Below, piece by piece: positions 59,520 through 64,000 of a DNA stretch of 64,000 nucleotides (position 1 is its first letter; every line of letters begins with the position of its first letter). The notes below the pieces were generated by a model. It did not search any database and had not been told where the DNA came from. It was given only the letters and a program-made list of their open reading frames with translations. The DNA comes from Neoceratodus forsteri (Eukaryota > Chordata > Ceratodontiformes > Ceratodontidae): NCBI GenBank assembly GCA_016271365.2, contig CM057459.1:489379501-489443500 (forward strand), written 5' to 3'. Position numbers and translations under genes: made by a program.

Positions 59520-60240
59520 GTATTTCACAGCTCTTTATATTTTAATTGATGCTGAGGTTGTTTGGTCTTTCTAAATAACATTTAATCATTTATGCAGCTA
59601 TGATTTCCAGTAGTCTCATTAAAAGCAATGGCTATATATTCATTTCCATACTCGTCCTTCTGAATTGAGAAGGAATTCTGCTTCAATTGTCTCAGTCCAT
59701 CTCTGCCTCATCTTGCAAGGCCAAGTTGCATTTCAAACCATAATGTGCATACGAGCCCATATGCAGATTCAGGATTTAGTGTTCCGCAACTTCTGATTCC
59801 ATCAATGTCTGCCTGAGATATACAGGGGTGGTGACTGGCTACATCTTGGCCTGCTCTTCTGTACTCTTTAAGCACAGCTACAAAAACATTGTTCATGGCT
59901 TGAAATTCAGGGTCAGAAGCAATGTTAATATTTCTGTTGACCTCCACACTATTGAAATAACGGTTCAGTCCTGCATGAATGCCAATAAAAGAGCTAATAC
60001 TGTATTCTTTCCCACTGACCCATAAAATCTCCTTAGTATTGCAGCTAGGTTAGAAATGGTGCTAATATCAACTGAAACATTCTTAGCTGTGAGCCAATCA
60101 GAAAACACATTGCAGGCCCACCCTGTATTTTTATTGGTATTCACCTCACATTTCTTCCATTGTAGCTCATCTAGCTCTTCACATGACAGAATAGCATGTC
60201 TGGTAGTACTTAGTCTTTCACAGGATCCTGTCTACTTTTT
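59520..60240 (-). pseudogene. Crypton-type tyrosine recombinase-like gene, N-terminal part (before LINE insertion)
   Basis: The minus strand reads EELDELQWKKCEVNTNKNTG then WACNVFSDWL (about 60070-60190), SSFIGIHAGLNRYF, then from 59947 EVNRNINIASDPEFQAMNNV...ADIDGIRSCGTL and LVCTLWFEMQLGLA, followed by a GRDGLRQLKQNSF...AIAFNETTGNHSC stretch down to about 59590. This is the order of the N-terminal helical domain and the start of the recombinase-like domain in QRICH1/KCTD1/ZMYM-type proteins. Lesions: a frame change near 60010, stops near 59702 and 59580. The remainder of the protein continues at 55770 on the other side of the LINE. Confidence 0.75.
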
Positions 60241-60720
60241 TTAATATATATTTTTTCCTTTTTTTTTTCAGGGATGCTGGAGTTGGTACCAGAGGAATGC
60301 CTGGATTTGTACTTGTGACAACAGGAGGAGCATTTGCCAGAACATCATGACTGGGATTTGATGATTTGTGACCAAATGTCTGGTTTACCCATGCCACGAT
60401 CCCCATAACTCCACAAATGGAGAAGGTCACATTGTAATTATCAAGTATGTTCATTTTGAACACAGCATGACAAATCTGTTTGGTGTGGTTCTCAGAGTTT
60501 CACTAGGTGGCTGGGTGGGAGAAAACATATGTTCTGCTTTATATAGTTATGTGTGGTGATTTTGGAGTGGTTCAGCAGGGTACTGCAACACAGAGCAGGC
60601 ATTACTGAGGAATTAATGTCATCCAAAACTTTGGTCATGTGTCCTAGTTGAACCAATGGAGTTCTAGTATTCTGCATGAACATTTATTGCCATGTTGCAA
60701 TTTGAATTAGAAACTGGGTG
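60241..60720 (-). other. Possible upstream exon of the Crypton-type gene
   Basis: A minus-strand frame (60218-60463) ends SLKKKRKKYILKKVDRIL, a basic stretch that could be a nuclear localisation signal just before the Crypton-type domain. It may be the natural N-terminus, but poly(A)-rich sequence alone can give such a run. Confidence 0.3.
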
Positions 60721-60730
60721 AATGTTATAT

Positions 60731-61053
60731 GAATAATATGAGTGACTGACACTATCTAAAATACTAGCTAGATGGCTGAGTTCAAATTAAGCATAAAAGT
60801 GATCAGTTGGAGCAGCACGTGTGTACAAGAGATCATTGCTAACATACTATCTTCATCAGGGAGCCTCACTACTAGGTATAAAACATGTGTATGTCTGTCA
60901 GTTCAAATATGTATGGCTTTTTTCCTGTTGAGGGTGGTGTGTTAGCAGGGATCCCTTTTGTACACACACACTGCTCCAGCTGATGAACTAATGCTTGACT
61001 TGAACTCAATTAGCTACCTAGTATTTTAGATACTCTCGGACACTCTCACATAA
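60731..61053. mobile_element. Foldback element with ~115-bp arms
   Basis: TATCTAAAATACTAGCTAG (about 60754) faces CTAGTATTTTAGATA (61019-61033); GAGTTCAAATTAAGCAT faces ATGCTTGACTTGAACTC; GTTGGAGCAGCACGTGTGTA faces TACACACACACTGCTCCAGC. The loop is about 90 bp. Confidence 0.75.
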
Positions 61054-61224
61054 ATTCGTATTGTAAACCTAATTAATGGAGCCTTTTTCAATTTGGTGAT
61101 GTTGACAAGTCTGTCCACTTTGCGAACGCATGATTTTTTTGCTACAGTGTTAATAATCTTACTTGGGGCTGTATTTTATGGCACTAAGATTATAATGTTA
61201 TAACAACGATGTATGAATTTTAAC

Positions 61225-62490
61225 ATGGAAACATAGAATTTGACGGCAGATAAGGACCACTTGGCCCACCCAGTCTGCCCATTTCTCTACCTAATGGATA
61301 AGCTGCAGATCCTAGTTAACCAGCAGCCTACTTCTTTCTACTCCCACCCCCTAGAATTGCCTTATGGCTGTCCCATGCATGCTTGAATTCCACCACTGTT
61401 TTTGACTCCACAACTTCCTCCGGAAGGCCATTCCATGCATCCACAACCCTCTATGTGAAAAAATACTTCCTTAAATTAGCTCTGAGCCACCCCCTCTATC
61501 TTCAAATTGTTCCCCTTGTTCTTGCACACCTCTTTTTTTGAATGATGCTACCCTCTTGGACTTTGTTGATTCCCTTGAGGTACTTGAAAGTTTCTATCAT
61601 GTCCCCTCTCCCTCCTTTCCTCGAGGCTATACATATTAAGCTCCTTTAGTCTCTCTTCATATGTCTTCTGGTGCAGACCCTGCACCATTTTAGTTGCCCT
61701 CCTCTGGACAGCTTCCATCTTGTCTATGTCCTTGCGGAGATTGGGTCTCCAGAACTGCACACAGTACTCCTGATGGGGTCTCACCAACGATCTGTACAGA
61801 GGGATAATAACTTCCTGTTTTCTACTGGTGATGCCTCTCCCTATGCATCCCAGGGTCCCCCCAGCCCTCCTTACTGCCCTCTCACATTGCTTGTCCATCT
61901 TTAAGTCATCTGATAAGACTACCCCCAGGTCCCTTTCCATTTTTGTTGTTGTTAGTATCTCACCCCCCATTGTGTACTCTTCCTCTGGGTTTTTGTTTCC
62001 CAGGTGCATTACCTTGCACTTCTTAGCATTAAATCTAAGCTGCCATACATCTGACCATTCCTCTAACCTTGCCAAGTCCCTTCTCATCCTTTCCACCCCA
62101 CCTTGTGCATCAACTCTGTTGCAGATCTTTGTGTCATCTGCAAAGAGACATACTTTTCCTTAGAGTCCCTCTGCAGTGTCACTTACAAAGACATTGAAGA
62201 GGACCGGTCCTAATACTGAACCCTGCAGCACCCCACTAGTAACCCCCCTTTCTTCAGAGTGGATTTCATTTACTATTACCCTCTGTGTCCTATTCTCCAG
62301 CCAATTCTTTACCCAGGCTATCATCTTGGGACCCACTCCCAGGCTGGCTAACTTGTCTATTAATCTTTTGTGTGGGACTGAGTCAAATGCCTTGCTAAAG
62401 TCTAGGTAGGCCATGTCCACAGCCCTTCCCTGATCTACTACTTTGGTCACCCAGTCAAAGAAATCTATTAGATTCGTCTGGCATGATTTT
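61225..62490 (-). mobile_element. CR1 LINE, 5'-truncated 3' fragment
   Basis: The coding part spans about 62490 down to 61548 and a 3' untranslated region follows to an end near 61225 (TTCTATGTTTCCATG on the minus strand, CR1-like). RNA-level 5' truncation explains the sharp start at [10 protein letters not shown]. Only one stop and one clear frame change in ~940 coding bases suggest this is the youngest LINE in the window. Confidence 0.85.
61548..62490 (-). pseudogene. CR1 reverse transcriptase, C-terminal half
   Basis: The frame reads [38 protein letters not shown] (first catalytic Asp), [16 protein letters not shown] (block 4), LFADDTKI (plus 62133-62144, catalytic Asp pair), WQLRFNAKKCKVMHLG, then the C-terminal domain ending YSLEERRERG. 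Lesions are a TAA at 62160-62162 in the same frame and a probable one-base loss in a G run near 61608, after which the expected end is out of frame. N-terminal RT blocks and endonuclease are missing. Confidence 0.88.
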
Positions 62491-62519
62491 GTTTTTCATT
62501 CCTTACAATTTAGCAGCTA

Positions 62520-62825
62520 TGTTTGTGTTGCTGCCCTCCCCACATCGTCCCATCCTTTGGGTCCCTGGTGGACTTCACCAACCCCCCACCACCACCACCT
62601 TTCTGCAGTGCATGGAGGACAGCCAGTTGGAAGGGTCTTGTTGGCATAGTGCAGTGCTGCCTTCCCCACACCTTCCCATCATCAGGATCACCTGTGGACT
62701 GCCCCTCCATGCACCTTTCTGCAGTGCATGGATGACAGGCTGAGTTGGAAGGGTTGTCAATACATAGTGTAGTGCTGCTCTCTCCACACTGTCCCATACC
62801 AACAGACTGCCCACATGTTTGAAAG
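62520..62825. repeat. Tandem repeat, ~116-bp unit, about 2.5 copies
   Basis: TTCTGCAGTGCATGGA occurs at 62601 and 62717, each followed by GACAG, GTTGGAAGGGT and AGTGCTGC. CCCCACA.C.TCCCAT marks near 62537, 62663 and a third start near 62793 support the period. Confidence 0.75.
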
Positions 62826-62834
62826 ATAATGTAA

Positions 62835-63690
62835 GGTAACATTTATTTTTTGAGTGCCTTTCAGCTTATCAAGGTGCTTTACAATAAAATCCGATATAAA
62901 CAATAACAACAATTAAAATCACACAGAAAAGGCTTGATAGAAGAAATAAGTCTTAAAATCAGATTTAAAACTCATGACGGTCAGGCATTCTCTTAACCGA
63001 CGAGGTAGAGATTTCCACAGGGTGGGTGCAGCATGAGAAAAAGGATGTGCCCCAGATGTATTCAAATGAACCCTGGGAATCTCCAGCAATCCCTCGTTGG
63101 CAGATCGGAGTGAATGGCAGGGGCAGTAGGGAATCAGGAGCTCTTGCAGATATTGGGGTCCCTGCATGTGTGGGGCTTTGTAGGTCAGCAAGCTGACCTT
63201 AAAGGTGATCTACCACTGTACAGGCAGCCAGTGCAGTTCATGCAGCACAGGCATAATGTGACTAGTCCTAGATGTACCGGTCAGAAGCCTGGCCACCGCA
63301 TTCTTCACCAGCTGCAAGAGCTGGATATCAACCCCAGGAAGCCCTAGGTAGAGAGCACTGCAGTAATCAAGGTGGGTGGTTATGAAGGGGTGGACCAATA
63401 TAGGGAGGTCAGCCGGAGGAACCAGGTGTTTCACCTGGGTGATATTCCTTAGGTGGTAAAAGGAAGATTTAACGACAGTGGAGATCTGAGATTTCAAAGT
63501 CAAACCACTGTCAAAAATAACACTCAGGTTACGCACCCGATCTGAGGTCATGAGCTGGGAACCATCAATCCATAGATCAGAAGGAAGCCCAGACCCAAGA
63601 CCCACCACCGGATGACCCGGGTCCACGACCAACACCTCAGGCTTGTCTGGATTTAACCTCAGCCAGCTAGTGTAATAGAAGGATCAAGCT
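62835..63690 (-). pseudogene. L2-type LINE, C-terminal RT fragment and 3' end
   Basis: The minus strand reads WLRLNPDKPEVLVVD (about 63670-63630), LMTSDRVRNLSVIFDSGLTL, KSSFYHLRNI, DYCSALYLGL, NAVARLLTGTSRTSHIMPVL, then after one stop LLTYKAPHMQGPQYLQELL and LWKSLPRRLRECLTVMSFKS. This is the end of ORF2 in L2-type elements, differing from the two other L2-type copies. A 5'-truncated copy whose 3' tail ends near 62835 (AAAGCACCTTGATAAGC). Confidence 0.82.
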
Positions 63691-64000
63691 AAGACTACAG
63701 GTGGTACAGTTTGGATATAGAGACCTAGCAGCAGAGGTACAACAGGGGAGGGAGAGAGAGTACATTATGAATTATTTTAATGAACATTCCTATTTTAGAG
63801 TGATCGCTGTTAACTGCCCATTTCAAAATTAGGTATCCCAAGTTTTTGAAGGCCATCAACCTCTTTCTTATTAAATTCTATAGATTTTTTAAAATAAATT
63901 TTAGGGAATAAAATCATCATGACAATTTTTCTAAATTTACTGGACGAATTTGAAAGTGGAAAGGGGTGTTGAAAATGCAGAATACAAAAGGAAAAATGCC
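63691..64000. other. No gene seen
   Basis: AT-rich sequence at the window end without a recognisable feature. Confidence 0.45.

Overview
The window looks like repeat-rich, intronic or intergenic DNA from a large vertebrate genome. No intact host gene, tRNA, rRNA or CRISPR array was found. The repeats present are CR1-, L2- and L1/Tx1-type LINEs, a MIR/CORE-like SINE, an L2-tailed tRNA SINE, a Harbinger transposon with HARBI1-like transposase, a Crypton-type gene, a piggyBac-like MITE and many foldback elements. This mixture fits a sarcopterygian, perhaps an amphibian. That assignment is an inference from repeat families only and is weak.

Layout. 0-2 kb (+): decayed transposon gene in which a PIF1-like helicase runs in one frame into a USP-type ubiquitin protease, the most unusual coding signal here. 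2-7 kb: AT-rich DNA, then tandem repeats (a ~590-bp duplication and a 194/195-bp satellite). 7.4-9.4 kb: foldback array, the end of a Harbinger-like MITE, and a complete piggyBac-like MITE with TTAA duplications. 9.4-20 kb: non-coding, with palindromic tandem repeats, small foldbacks and duplicated segments. 20.5-22.9 kb: dead L1/Tx1 LINE (-) and a MIR-like SINE. 24.4-27.3 kb: a ~2.9-kb inverted repeat. 30.5-37.6 kb: an entire but mutated Harbinger transposon with a transposase gene (+), a Myb/SANT gene (-) and apparently a second Myb/SANT gene (+). 38-42.4 kb: AT-rich DNA with a possible orphan exon, a tRNA SINE, and a 1.6-kb foldback with a hairpin centre. 42.8-47.6 kb: a near full-length L2-type LINE inserted in a CR1-type LINE with a CAGTT target duplication. 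48-54.5 kb: tandem repeats and hairpins. 55.2-60.2 kb: a Crypton-type gene (-) split by an L2-type LINE, which itself carries a Harbinger-like MITE. 60.7-63.7 kb: a foldback, a young-looking CR1 3' fragment, and a further L2 3' fragment.

Nothing here is expected to make a working protein as it stands. The value lies in the gene combinations (helicase plus deubiquitinase; Harbinger with two Myb-like partners) and in the nesting order, which gives a relative chronology of insertions.
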